Source: JAVBPT01 sp031549455 (GTDB lineage Bacteria; Bacillota; Clostridia; Lachnospirales; JAKSVV01). From it: a stretch of DNA of 20,702 bases. The notes beneath the pieces are model-generated. The model saw nothing but the letters and a program-made list of their open reading frames with translations, was not told the origin of the DNA and made no database searches. Position 1 is the stretch's first letter. Every line of letters begins with the position of its first letter. The translations under genes and the position numbers were made by a program. Positions 6,588 through 13,819 of this stretch are shown piece by piece. The stretch spans positions 1-20,702 of the forward strand of contig JAVBPT010000045.1 in assembly GCA_031549455.1 (NCBI GenBank), given 5' to 3'.

Positions 6588-6619
6588 AAAAGTGCTTGAA
6601 TCAGGCATTTTTCTTTTTA
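6588..6619. terminator. Terminator between Sm-like gene and HPP gene
   Basis: Stem 6588-6598 with 6602-6612 (eleven pairs including two G-U, loop AAT), followed by CTTTTTAT on the plus strand. On the minus strand the same stem is followed by CGATTTTTTT, so it can serve both convergent genes. Confidence 0.75.
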
Positions 6620-7120
6620 TAACAAATTGTGAAGCCATTTTTTAATCAGCGTCTTAATGAAAGCAACCAATATGATTGTGAATATAGCCACCCCGGCGGT
6701 TATAAAGAGTTTTTTTTCAATAACGAGACCCATCGCAAGTGCCGCTGCAGGCGGATGTTCGAAGTTTGTAATCGTCATCAAAAAGATGGCGAAGCCAACC
6801 GCAAGCGCGCAGGCTAGGATGTGTGGTGAATGGCCAAGAATTTGAATATCCATCTCAAGTAACATATGATAGAAAAAATGCATCGCTATCCCAGAGAACG
6901 CACCGATTACGTATCCTCCAATCAGGTAACGAGGCCTTGAAACATTTGCGTGAGGCATTGTAAAAGCAATAAAAGCACTGGCTCCAAGCGAAGCCACAAT
7001 GGTCATGCTGGAGATCGAATCAATCAGAAAAAGCATTGCAAAAATAAGAAGTGTTGCAAAAATACATTGCAAAACATACGGCCTCGCATTATGTACAAAT
7101 TTAGGATCCAATATTCTCAT
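6617..7120 (-). CDS. HPP family integral membrane protein
   Basis: 167 aa with about four to five membrane segments filling most of the chain. The family motif EHPPAAALAMG is at 121-131, in the segment after TNF, and the first half carries VASLGASAFIAFTMPHANVSRPRYLIGGY, which is the other conserved block of HPP proteins. A cyanobacterial/plant branch of the family transports nitrite; the substrate of short single-domain bacterial members such as this one is not established. The start ATG has AAGGGGGG about six bases upstream. It follows mntP by 13 bases and ends at a shared terminator, so it is the last gene of the 91-aa gene, mntP, HPP operon. Its company with a manganese exporter hints at ion transport, but that is only context. 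Confidence 0.85.
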   Translation of the reverse strand: MRILDPKFVHNARPYVLQCIFATLLIFAMLFLIDSISSMTIVASLGASAFIAFTMPHANVSRPRYLIGGYVIGAFSGIAMHFFYHMLLEMDIQILGHSPHILACALAVGFAIFLMTITNFEHPPAAALAMGLVIEKKLFITAGVAIFTIILVAFIKTLIKKWLHNLL

Positions 7121-7133
7121 CGTACTCCCCCCT

Positions 7134-7703
7134 TTAAAAAGATAAATAGCCCAAATGTTCTAACAATATTTTGAGCCCTAAAAGAATCAGAATGGTTCCA
7201 CCCAAAATCTCAGAACTTCTCTCATACCGGCTTCCAAGGGCCTTGCCTAATTTTACGCCTAAAACAGATAAACTGAGTGTAATCCCGCCAATAAAAGCAA
7301 CAGCCGGCACAATATCCACATTTAAAAATGCGAACGAAACCCCAATCGCAAGCGCATCAATGCTAGTGGCAATGGCAAGTGGTAGCATTTTCCGAACACC
7401 AAGGCTCACTTCTTGTTTTTGCAGCTCTTCTTGTTTAAAGCTCTCTCCAATCATCTTCGCACCAATGATAAGAAGTAGTATAAAGGCAATCCAGTGGTCG
7501 AATGCCGTGATTTTGTTGGCAAACTGGCTACCAATGAGATAACCGAGCAGCGGCATAATCGCCTGAAAGATTCCAAAATAGACCCCAACAACCAGCATCT
7601 TTTTAAATACGACTTCCTTCATTGAAAGACCAATACAAATAGCCACAGCAAATGCATCCATGGACAGCCCAACAGAAATTAAGAATAGTTCAAACAGACT
7701 CAT
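7134..7703 (-). CDS. mntP: Manganese efflux pump MntP
   Basis: 189 aa, six predicted membrane helices in two repeats of three. MntP exports Mn(II) and protects against manganese excess. Each repeat carries the signature aspartate: SMDAFAVAICIGL with Asp-16 and SIDALAIGVSFAF with Asp-116, both followed by small residues as in the family. Glycine-rich helix 5 (FIGGITLSLSVLGVKLG) and the C-terminal GGTILILLGLKILL are also typical. The ATG has AAAGGGG upstream. Many mntP genes are preceded by a yybP-ykoY manganese riboswitch; the 42 bases before this gene are too short for one, and the operon leader at 8022-8170 does not show its conserved sequences as far as I can judge. Confidence 0.92.
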   Translation of the reverse strand: MSLFELFLISVGLSMDAFAVAICIGLSMKEVVFKKMLVVGVYFGIFQAIMPLLGYLIGSQFANKITAFDHWIAFILLLIIGAKMIGESFKQEELQKQEVSLGVRKMLPLAIATSIDALAIGVSFAFLNVDIVPAVAFIGGITLSLSVLGVKLGKALGSRYERSSEILGGTILILLGLKILLEHLGYLSF

Positions 7704-7745
7704 TTTTTACCCCTTTAGTTGCTAGTATTTCCCAAAAGTTTTTAT

Positions 7746-8021
7746 TTATAAACCGCTCGCCTCAAACATCCTGAGAATATGTTTGTTTGTCAGCTTAAGC
7801 GCCATTAACTCTTTGTACTGATACGAACGTTCACGATTTCTATTTTTTAGATCCTCTAATTCTTTCGTAATGCTATCTTGTGTGGTCAGTAGATCCTCAT
7901 AAAAATTTTCAAATTTTGCAAGCTTCTCTATTGCCTCACCCCTGTAACAATCTCCTTCCTGCAGAATCTGCCCTTTGTCTATAAAATACGTTTCTCCCAA
8001 TCGCCCGGTTATTCTTCCCAC
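7746..8021 (-). CDS. Conserved hypothetical helical protein, 91 aa
   Basis: Starts at GTG 8021 with GGGGGTG about six bases upstream. The N-terminus (MGRITGRLGETYFIDKGQI) looks like a short beta region. After that comes a single long amphipathic helix with KLAKFENFYEDLLTTQDSI and KELEDLKNRNRERSYQYKEL, then a compact C-terminal block MALKLTNKHILRMFEASGL. The LAKFENFYEDL...KLTNxxI pattern resembles small uncharacterised Firmicute proteins, some from prophages, that I cannot tie to a function. It is first in an operon with mntP (42-base gap) and the HPP gene. A short GC-rich frame ends at its start codon. Possible roles include an accessory or regulatory partner of the transporter genes, without direct evidence. 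Confidence 0.65.
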   Translation of the reverse strand: MGRITGRLGETYFIDKGQILQEGDCYRGEAIEKLAKFENFYEDLLTTQDSITKELEDLKNRNRERSYQYKELMALKLTNKHILRMFEASGL

Positions 8022-8170
8022 GATACACCCCCATCAATCTTCCTGATAGACTCTACATTGGAGCCGCAAAGCACCTCCAGGTTACTAAAATCGGACCCCA
8101 GTCCCACCATTTATGGCTAATCTGGTTCAAAATAGTTCAATTTCTCACCCTTCTTTACGGAATATAACAT
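8022..8170 (-). other. GC-rich transcribed leader of the 91-aa/mntP/HPP operon
   Basis: This stretch lies between the extended -10 promoter (start expected near 8169) and the 91-aa gene. It is clearly more GC-rich than the DNA around it. On the minus strand it has small hairpins, for example GGAC/GUCC at about 8093-8104 and GGAG/CUCC at about 8060-8078. It also has two short in-frame open stretches: TTG 8139 with an AAGGGTG site giving seven codons (LNYFEPD), then, after two stops, ATG 8109 giving 33 codons that end inside the next gene. I cannot assign it to a known riboswitch or protein family. No gene is called on the plus strand. Confidence 0.4.
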
Positions 8171-8175
8171 TTTTT

Positions 8176-8204
8176 ATTATAGCATACAAGAAAAAAGAAG
8201 TCTA
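8176..8204 (-). promoter_or_regulatory. Extended -10 promoter of the 91-aa/mntP/HPP operon
   Basis: On the minus strand TGC-TATAAT gives a perfect -10 (8176-8181) with the TGn extension. It has a four-of-six -35 TAGACT (8199-8204) at a 17-base spacing. The -35 lies within the terminator stem of the methyltransferase gene. Confidence 0.7.
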
Positions 8205-8223
8205 TCTTTTAAAATAGACTTCT
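8196..8223 (-). terminator. Terminator of the methyltransferase gene
   Basis: Perfect 10-bp stem (8196-8205 with 8214-8223) with an eight-base loop, followed on the minus strand by TTTTTTC. It lies about ten bases after the methyltransferase stop. Confidence 0.85.
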
Positions 8224-8233
8224 AAGTTCTCAA

Positions 8234-8836
8234 TTATTTCCTAGAATCTAGTATAAAAATCGAGGCATCCTGATTCATAAACAGCTTTTTTCCATAATAG
8301 AAAGTTTTGGAACGAATGTCTGCAAAGCCGACTTCTCTAAGTAAGCTTTTCAGCTTCTCCTGCTCAAATCCATTATGAACCTCATCCGAAATGACTGCCC
8401 CATTTTGATCAAAGTCCACAATGAAAAGGCGTCCTCCCTCATTTAGAACGGAATATAGACGTACTATGATCTCTTTTACCTCTTTTATGTGAATCAGTGT
8501 ATGTACCATGATAACATAGTCAACATGCAGATCTAATGGAGGCTGTGTCACAAAGTCATAACATAATGCTTTTACATGATCAATCTGCGCTTGGCTAATT
8601 TTTTGCTGCACCTCTCCAATCATGTTAGGAGACGCGTCTATAAAAAACATAGAACCAAAATTATCTAGTAGTTGCATTCCGATAAGTCCCGTACCACATC
8701 CATAATCAACAGCATCTTTTCCTTTACCATCTGTTATGCATATGCGAATTTCATCCGCAATGATCTTTGCTACCTTAAGCCTCTCCAGCGTATCATATTC
8801 AGGTGCAATCAGATCGAATTTTTCGATATTCCCCAT
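8234..8836 (-). CDS. Class I SAM-dependent methyltransferase
   Basis: 200 aa, a single Rossmann-type methyltransferase domain. Motif I, VDYGCGTGLIG (43-53), binds S-adenosylmethionine; FIDASPNMI (65-73) supplies the acidic residue at the end of strand 2. VDYVIMVHTLIHI gives motif IV, and the block GGRLFIVDFD gives the strand after helix E. The N-terminal FDLIAPEYD is the usual start of small-molecule and UbiE-like methyltransferases. The substrate cannot be told from sequence. GAGGTGGG precedes the ATG. It appears to be a single-gene unit: a TATAAT at 8860-8865 lies about 25 bases upstream, although I find no good -35, and a terminator follows directly. The tRNA-Ser terminator isolates it from the operon upstream. 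Confidence 0.85.
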   Translation of the reverse strand: MGNIEKFDLIAPEYDTLERLKVAKIIADEIRICITDGKGKDAVDYGCGTGLIGMQLLDNFGSMFFIDASPNMIGEVQQKISQAQIDHVKALCYDFVTQPPLDLHVDYVIMVHTLIHIKEVKEIIVRLYSVLNEGGRLFIVDFDQNGAVISDEVHNGFEQEKLKSLLREVGFADIRSKTFYYGKKLFMNQDASIFILDSRK

Positions 8837-8837
8837 T

Positions 8838-8960
8838 TTATCCCACCTCGCATTTTTTTATTATAACCCATTTCCAAGAACTACCTGTGATTTCATACCC
8901 TACTTCTGTCATCGCGTGATCAAATGCAGCAATCAATCTCTCGTGAAAATTTTGATCATG
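8838..8960 (-). pseudogene. Short open frame, possible gene remnant
   Basis: Between the tRNA terminator and the methyltransferase gene the minus strand has an open frame with protein-like composition. It includes ERLIAAFDHAMTEVGYEIT and then SSWKWVIIKK, ending one base before the methyltransferase ATG. Possible starts are TTG 8936 (32 aa) or ATG 8912 (24 aa); neither has a clear binding site. It may be the C-terminal scrap of a lost gene, or chance. I do not recognise a family. Confidence 0.25.
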
Positions 8961-8974
8961 CTATTATTATATCA

Positions 8975-9019
8975 AAAAATCCGTCTTAAAAGCAATTTTC
9001 ACTTTTAAAACGGATTTTT
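8975..9019 (-). terminator. Terminator after tRNA-Ser
   Basis: Long stem 8975-8992 with 9002-9019 (about 17-18 pairs including a G-U), loop of nine, and a run of T on the minus strand after the right arm (GGATTTTTTGA). It lies nine bases after the tRNA 3' end and closes the long operon that begins at the PHP gene or further up. Confidence 0.88.
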
Positions 9020-9027
9020 GTAAATAA

Positions 9028-9114
9028 CGGTGAGAGCGGGATTTGAACCCGCGGTAGAGTTACCCCTACTCTAGTTTTCGAGACTAGCACTTTAAACCGC
9101 TCAGTCATCTCACC
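9028..9114 (-). tRNA. tRNA-Ser (anticodon CGA)
   Basis: 87 bases on the minus strand. The acceptor arms GGTGAGA and TCTCACC pair over seven bases with discriminator G. The anticodon arm CTAGT-CTCGAAA-ACTAG gives anticodon CGA, which reads UCG. A long variable arm (GAGTAGGGGTAACTC) is typical of serine tRNA, and the T arm is GCGGGTTCAAATCCCGC. The CCA end is not encoded. It starts seven bases after the stop of the coiled-coil gene, so it is probably released from a common transcript, and it is followed by a strong terminator. Confidence 0.97.
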
Positions 9115-9120
9115 CCATTG

Positions 9121-10257
9121 TTACTTTGCATTGCTGTAAAACTGTTCTAGATAAGCATCTACGAGCTTTGCAACCGCTTGTTCTGGGCTGAAGTCATTTT
9201 GTTTTAGTTCTTTTAACTTATCCACAATCTTTTCCTGCTCTTCTCTGCATTTATCAATATTGTCCTTTGCGAGACTAATGCGCGTTTCAGTGTCTTGACG
9301 TAGTTTAATGCTTTCTCGTGTATCACTCAATTCCTTTATTACCTTCACCTCATTGTTAAAGTTTAGGTTATATTTTGATAATACCTCTTCCAACTGTTCA
9401 TAGATGTCAAAATAATCATTAAACACATCTTGATATTCGAAGCGTTTTACCTTAAGTTGTCTATAAACCGCCACATTTCTTTTTAACATCTCTGCAGACT
9501 TAACATTATATTTTGTATATAAAGTGTCCAAATCCACTTCCACATTTACAAGCTTAATCTTTGTTTTATTTAAAAGGCTTACCAACCTCTCTTGCTTTTT
9601 TGAATTCTTTTTAAAATCAGACTTGCTTTTTCCATCAAAAAGCATAAGAAATAGAAGCCAAAGCACAATGACACCCGCGCTAATTAAAGTAGGCATCAAA
9701 ATATCTGTGGCATAAACCACCCCAAGCACGATCAAAGCAAGCACATCAAGGCTGATAAAAAAGAAACTAGCATAAAGTAGCTTTTTTATATTGCCAAGTC
9801 TTTTCTTTAAGAATTCTTCATCGTACTTTAAAGCAGCCTGTTCTGCCTTTAAATACCGAATATCGTGGTCACAATCATTTCTCTTCTCCTCTAGATCCAA
9901 CATCTCTTTATAGATCACTTCGATTCGATTCTCATACTTCTTATAAATATCATATTTGGTTTCATTTAAAAGCAAATCGCTCTTTAGCGTTTCCTTTTCT
10001 TTTCCAAGTCGATTATATTCGCTTAATAACCCCTCTATCTTTGTGAGATCTTCTTCCTTAATATCCCCATATCTCTTGTACTTTGTTAGATTTTCAATTT
10101 CCCTTGCAAGGCGTTTTTCTTCCTCTAGCTTCTTTCGCTCAAGATCCAAAGACTGATTACAAAGCAATTCAACATACTTTAAATGATCGAAAACATCACT
10201 TTCTTCGACCTTGGTTCTCACCTCTTTTTTTCCAAATAGCTTTGTAAATAATCCCAT
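9121..10257 (-). CDS. Coiled-coil protein with a central two-helix membrane anchor
   Basis: 378 aa from ATG 10257, chosen because GGAGGGG stands right before it. The open frame runs ten codons further to 10287 without a comparable site. Residues 1-20 (MGLFTKLFGKKEV) are a short amphipathic start. About 25-160 form a long charged coiled coil. Two hydrophobic helices (about 161-183 and 188-207) span the membrane as a hairpin, and about 210-378 form a second coiled coil. Both long arms would lie on the same side, probably the cytoplasm. No enzyme motif, signal peptide or known family is seen. The layout resembles bacterial membrane-organising or tethering proteins, but that is structural analogy only. 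It is 40 bases after the radical SAM gene with no terminator between, and runs straight into tRNA-Ser. Confidence 0.75.
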   Translation of the reverse strand: MGLFTKLFGKKEVRTKVEESDVFDHLKYVELLCNQSLDLERKKLEEEKRLAREIENLTKYKRYGDIKEEDLTKIEGLLSEYNRLGKEKETLKSDLLLNETKYDIYKKYENRIEVIYKEMLDLEEKRNDCDHDIRYLKAEQAALKYDEEFLKKRLGNIKKLLYASFFFISLDVLALIVLGVVYATDILMPTLISAGVIVLWLLFLMLFDGKSKSDFKKNSKKQERLVSLLNKTKIKLVNVEVDLDTLYTKYNVKSAEMLKRNVAVYRQLKVKRFEYQDVFNDYFDIYEQLEEVLSKYNLNFNNEVKVIKELSDTRESIKLRQDTETRISLAKDNIDKCREEQEKIVDKLKELKQNDFSPEQAVAKLVDAYLEQFYSNAK

Positions 10258-10297
10258 AAACCCCTCCATTTTGATTATGTCGGACATTCTTTTTTAT

Positions 10298-11245
10298 TTA
10301 TGATAGAAATTCTTCCTTCAACGCTTTTCCATTTAAATAACTACACAAATCGCCCTGTTTAATTTTTTCATTCTGCATTTCTTCCTCTAGCTCATCCCGT
10401 ATTTTCCACCAACTGGTATGCCAATTCATAAAAGATACATTTGCCTTAGGTGCCCTGCTGATGACTCGCTCCACCGCAATTCCTTCATCCAAATACCTCA
10501 AAAATAGCTTTACTCTATCCTTATACTCTTTCAGGCTGCCGATCTCAAATTCTTTGTTTTTATACATTTCTTCAAGAACAGTGCCTTTCACAATATAAAG
10601 AGAATGTATTTTCACAAAATCAATGCGTAACGCGGATAAAATTTTGGCTGTCTCTATTATATCATAAATAGAATCAAATGGTAGGTTTAAAATCACATGT
10701 GTGCAAATTTTAAAACAATATTTTTGAATCATCCGGACAGAGTCGATAAATTCTGCCAGTGTATGCCCCCTTCCAATCTTTTCTAGTGTATGGTAGTTGG
10801 CTGTTTGAAGCCCTAACTCAATGGTAATCCGGATGTTTTCCGCTTTTTCAATCTGTTTTAGTATTTCTAAATATTCCGTTCTAATGCAATCCGGTCTGGT
10901 GGAAATTGCGATTTCCACCACATCTGGACGAATTGCTCGCCTGATATACTCTTCAAATCGGTTTAGCTTCATATAGGTATTTGAGAAATTTTGAAAATAG
11001 GCAATATACTTATCCGCCGCATATTTTTTACGAACATGTTCTATCGTAAGTTCCATCTGCCGCTCTATAGGAACCGAGTTGTCCAGCGATTCAAATCCTG
11101 TACCCTCACTGCCACAGTAAATACATCCTCCGCTCCCAAGGTTCCCATCCCGATTTGGACAGGTGAGCGGCAGGTTAATTGGAATTTTATAGACTTTTTC
11201 ACCATACTCATTTTTAAGATAATCCGAATATTTATAGTAGCTCAT
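10298..11245 (-). CDS. Radical SAM protein of the YhcC/YtqA (TIGR01212) family
   Basis: 315 aa. Radical SAM enzymes use a [4Fe-4S] cluster to cut S-adenosylmethionine and start radical chemistry. This family has an unusual cluster motif CX11CX2C, seen here as Cys-29, Cys-41 and Cys-44 within TCPNRDG and GGCIYCG. Further blocks are AYFQNFSNTY, EIAISTRPDC, the SAM-binding ELGLQTANYHTLEKIGRGHT and HVILNLPFD, which match the family along its whole length. The reaction of YhcC is not settled as far as I know. The start ATG overlaps the tsaE stop in an ATGA junction, with AAGGAAG before it, so the pair is translated together. Confidence 0.9.
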   Translation of the reverse strand: MSYYKYSDYLKNEYGEKVYKIPINLPLTCPNRDGNLGSGGCIYCGSEGTGFESLDNSVPIERQMELTIEHVRKKYAADKYIAYFQNFSNTYMKLNRFEEYIRRAIRPDVVEIAISTRPDCIRTEYLEILKQIEKAENIRITIELGLQTANYHTLEKIGRGHTLAEFIDSVRMIQKYCFKICTHVILNLPFDSIYDIIETAKILSALRIDFVKIHSLYIVKGTVLEEMYKNKEFEIGSLKEYKDRVKLFLRYLDEGIAVERVISRAPKANVSFMNWHTSWWKIRDELEEEMQNEKIKQGDLCSYLNGKALKEEFLS

Positions 11246-11670
11246 TTTCTTCCTTCTTCTACTGTAATTTTTCTATATGCTTCTCCTTTTTCCAGATCTC
11301 GCTCAATTGTGATCCATATTGCATGGGCTGGTATGATTTCTTTTATCTTATCCGCCCATTCAATAACCGAAACGCCATCACCATATATAATGTCGTTGAA
11401 ACCAAGATCCTCCATGTCCGTCTGATTCTCAATTCGGTATACATCAAAATGGTTCAACACCAATCTTCCGTTATGTAGATTTAAAATGGTAAATGTTGGA
11501 CTCGAAACCTCCTCAAAAACCTTCAATCCAGTTGCAATTCCTTTTGATAGAATTGTTTTTCCCGCGCCAAGGTCCCCTACAAGGCAGTAGATGTCTCCTG
11601 CTTTTGCCTTCTCTCCCAACTCCTCGCCAAATTGTCTGGTCTCTTGTTCCAGGTTGAATTCATAAATCAT
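11242..11670 (-). CDS. tsaE: tRNA threonylcarbamoyladenosine synthesis ATPase TsaE
   Basis: 142 aa, normal length. TsaE is the ATPase of the TsaBDE complex that makes t6A at position 37 of ANN-decoding tRNAs. The P-loop GDLGAGKT is at 32-39, followed by the family blocks SSPTFTILN, LNHFDVYRI and SVIEWADKI. The ATG has TGAGGT six bases upstream and lies eight bases after the end of tex. In many Firmicutes tsaE is followed by tsaB and rimI; here the next gene is the radical SAM protein instead, so those partners must be elsewhere. Confidence 0.95.
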   Translation of the reverse strand: MIYEFNLEQETRQFGEELGEKAKAGDIYCLVGDLGAGKTILSKGIATGLKVFEEVSSPTFTILNLHNGRLVLNHFDVYRIENQTDMEDLGFNDIIYGDGVSVIEWADKIKEIIPAHAIWITIERDLEKGEAYRKITVEEGRK

Positions 11671-11677
11671 TTTTACC

Positions 11678-13819
11678 TCATATCTTCATAGTAAGGCTAA
11701 TTCTTTTTCTCACCTCATCCACGCCGAGCACTTTTACCTTTACTGTATCACCTATATTTAAAACTTCAAGAGGATGTTTAATATATTTATCTGTGATCTC
11801 CGAAATGTGTACCATCCCATCTTGATGTACACCAATATCCACAAATACACCAAAGTCTACCAGATTTCTAACCACACCCTCTAACACCATATTTTCACGC
11901 AAATCCTTAAATTCTAGAATGTCATTTCTAAAAACCGGTGTGGGCATCTCGCTTCTAGGGTCTCTTCCCGGCTTCTTTAACTCTTTTAGAATATCCGTAA
12001 GCGTTGGAACGCCCACCTGTATCTTATCAGCAAGCTCTTTCATTCTAGATTCTGAAACAGCCGCATCAAAACTTTTGTTTTTAACATCATCATAGCTAAA
12101 ACTCAATTCTTTTAACAGTCCCTCTACCACTTTATACGATTCCGGATGAACAGCTGTGCTATCCAGTACGTTTGTGCTATCGGCAATTCGCAAAAATCCT
12201 GCGCACTGCTCAAATGCCTTCGGTCCAAGCCCTTTCACCTTTTTTAATTCTTCTCTATTTTTAAAGCGGTCATTCTTTTCCCGATGATCCACAATACTTT
12301 TTGCAATCTTATCATTTACCCCTGAAACATATTTAAGTAGGGAGGCCGACGCGGTGTTTAGATCTACACCCACGTTGTTTACCACATCTTCTACCACATG
12401 GTCCAGATTTTCTTTTAAGTTTTTTTGATTCATATCATGTTGGTACTGCCCTACGCCGATTGCCTTTGGTTCAATTTTGACTAGCTCAGCCAGCGGATCC
12501 TGCAATCTTCTTGCAATTGAAACCGCACTTCTCTCTGCCACATCAAAATCCGGAAATTCTTCTGTTGCAAGTTTTGAGGCAGAATACACAGATGCCCCGG
12601 CTTCATTCACAATGATATATTGAATGTCCAGTTTATTTTCTTTAATCAGATCTGCAATAAACTTTTCTGACTCTCTGCTTGCGGTCCCATTTCCAATAGA
12701 AATCAGATTGACGCTATGTTTCTTGATCAGTTCCAGCACTGATTTGCTTGCTTCTGCAATCTGATTATGAGGTGGTGTTGGATAGATCACCTTTGTGGCA
12801 AGAACTTTACTGGTTGAATCCACCACCGCAAGTTTACAGCCCGTCCTATAGGCCGGATCCAAACCAAGTACCACTTGATTGACAATCGGCTGTTGCATTA
12901 AGATCTGCTTTAAGTTTTTGGAAAACACCTGGATCGCGCCTATTTCCGCCTTTTCGGTAAGCTCATTTCGTATTTCACGGTCGATCGAGGGAAAAATGAG
13001 CCGTTCGTAAGCATCTTGTATCACGCTCTTCATAAGCTCTTCAGTATATATCGCACCAATCTTTAGAATATGATCATAAAACATTTTATCGATCTCTTCT
13101 TGCGTCTCAATCTCTATTTTGACAGAAAGTTCCTTTTCATTCTCTCCTCGGTTCATGGCAAGAATTCTGTGGCCCGGAATCGCCCGCACCGGTTCTTTAT
13201 AATCTGCATACATGGTATAAACAGAAGACTCATTTTCCGTTTTCCGCTCCACCTTAAGTGTCCCATTTGCAAAAATATATTTCCTAATCCATTTTCGATA
13301 CTCTGGCTCATCTGAAATTCTTTCTGCCAAAATATCCTTCGCCCCAGTTATCGCTTCTTGTACGGTTAAGACTCCCTTCTCTTCATTTATAAATGCTTCT
13401 GCAATCTCTTCAATAGGAACCACCAGATTCTGCTCCCATATTTGATCCGCAAGCGGCAAGAGTCCCTTTTCCTTTGCAATCGCGGCGCGCGTCTTTTTCT
13501 TTAATTTATAAGGTCGGTACAAATCCTCCACTTCCACCAAGGTCATTGCTTTTTCAATCTCAGCACGAAGTTCCTCTGTTAGCTTTCCCTGTTCGTCTAT
13601 TGCTTTGATAACGGTTTGCTTTCGTTCCTCTAGATTTCTAAGGTAGTTCAATCTTTCTTCAAATTTTCGTAATACCTCATCATCCAGCGAACCCGTTGCT
13701 TCCTTTCGATATCTTGAAATGAAAGGGATTGTGTTTCCCTCATCTATTAACTTCACTACGCTCTTTGATTGCCATTCCTGAATGTTCAACTCCTGCGCAA
13801 TAATTCCCTCTATGTTCAT
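11678..13819 (-). CDS. tex: Tex-type RNA-binding transcriptional accessory protein
   Basis: 713 aa. Tex is a cytoplasmic nucleic-acid binding protein related to eukaryotic Spt6, linked to transcription and to expression of toxin genes in some bacteria. Domain order is standard: helical N-terminal region (1-200, with IPFISRYRKEATGSLDD and VEDLYRPYKLKKKTRA), YqgF/RNase H-like fold (about 316-440, starting VVLGLDPAYRTGCKLAVVD), the loop GVGQYQHDMNQ (455-465), helix-hairpin-helix (about 490-550, KVKGLGPKAFEQCAGFLRI), and a C-terminal S1 domain (about 643-713, VVRNLVDFGVFVDIGVHQDG). The start overlaps the prfB stop in an ATGA junction, with AGGGGGA just upstream. Confidence 0.96.
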   Translation of the reverse strand: MNIEGIIAQELNIQEWQSKSVVKLIDEGNTIPFISRYRKEATGSLDDEVLRKFEERLNYLRNLEERKQTVIKAIDEQGKLTEELRAEIEKAMTLVEVEDLYRPYKLKKKTRAAIAKEKGLLPLADQIWEQNLVVPIEEIAEAFINEEKGVLTVQEAITGAKDILAERISDEPEYRKWIRKYIFANGTLKVERKTENESSVYTMYADYKEPVRAIPGHRILAMNRGENEKELSVKIEIETQEEIDKMFYDHILKIGAIYTEELMKSVIQDAYERLIFPSIDREIRNELTEKAEIGAIQVFSKNLKQILMQQPIVNQVVLGLDPAYRTGCKLAVVDSTSKVLATKVIYPTPPHNQIAEASKSVLELIKKHSVNLISIGNGTASRESEKFIADLIKENKLDIQYIIVNEAGASVYSASKLATEEFPDFDVAERSAVSIARRLQDPLAELVKIEPKAIGVGQYQHDMNQKNLKENLDHVVEDVVNNVGVDLNTASASLLKYVSGVNDKIAKSIVDHREKNDRFKNREELKKVKGLGPKAFEQCAGFLRIADSTNVLDSTAVHPESYKVVEGLLKELSFSYDDVKNKSFDAAVSESRMKELADKIQVGVPTLTDILKELKKPGRDPRSEMPTPVFRNDILEFKDLRENMVLEGVVRNLVDFGVFVDIGVHQDGMVHISEITDKYIKHPLEVLNIGDTVKVKVLGVDEVRKRISLTMKI

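Noticed and set aside
8064..8113. Plus-strand segment ending in CAGTCCCACCA, like the 3' end of a tRNA or an attachment site.
   Set aside because: No matching acceptor 5' arm (GGGACTG) occurs 60-90 bases upstream, and no T arm or anticodon arm can be drawn. No second copy is seen in the window.
8022..8170. Manganese (yybP-ykoY) riboswitch expected before mntP.
   Set aside because: I could not find its conserved loop sequences in the leader, and the gap directly before mntP is only 42 bases. Kept as an unassigned leader instead.
8917..8958. Inverted repeat TGATCAAA/TTTGATCA as an operator.
   Set aside because: Eight bases with a 26-base gap, overlapping a possible gene remnant and not placed at a convincing promoter; chance is likely.
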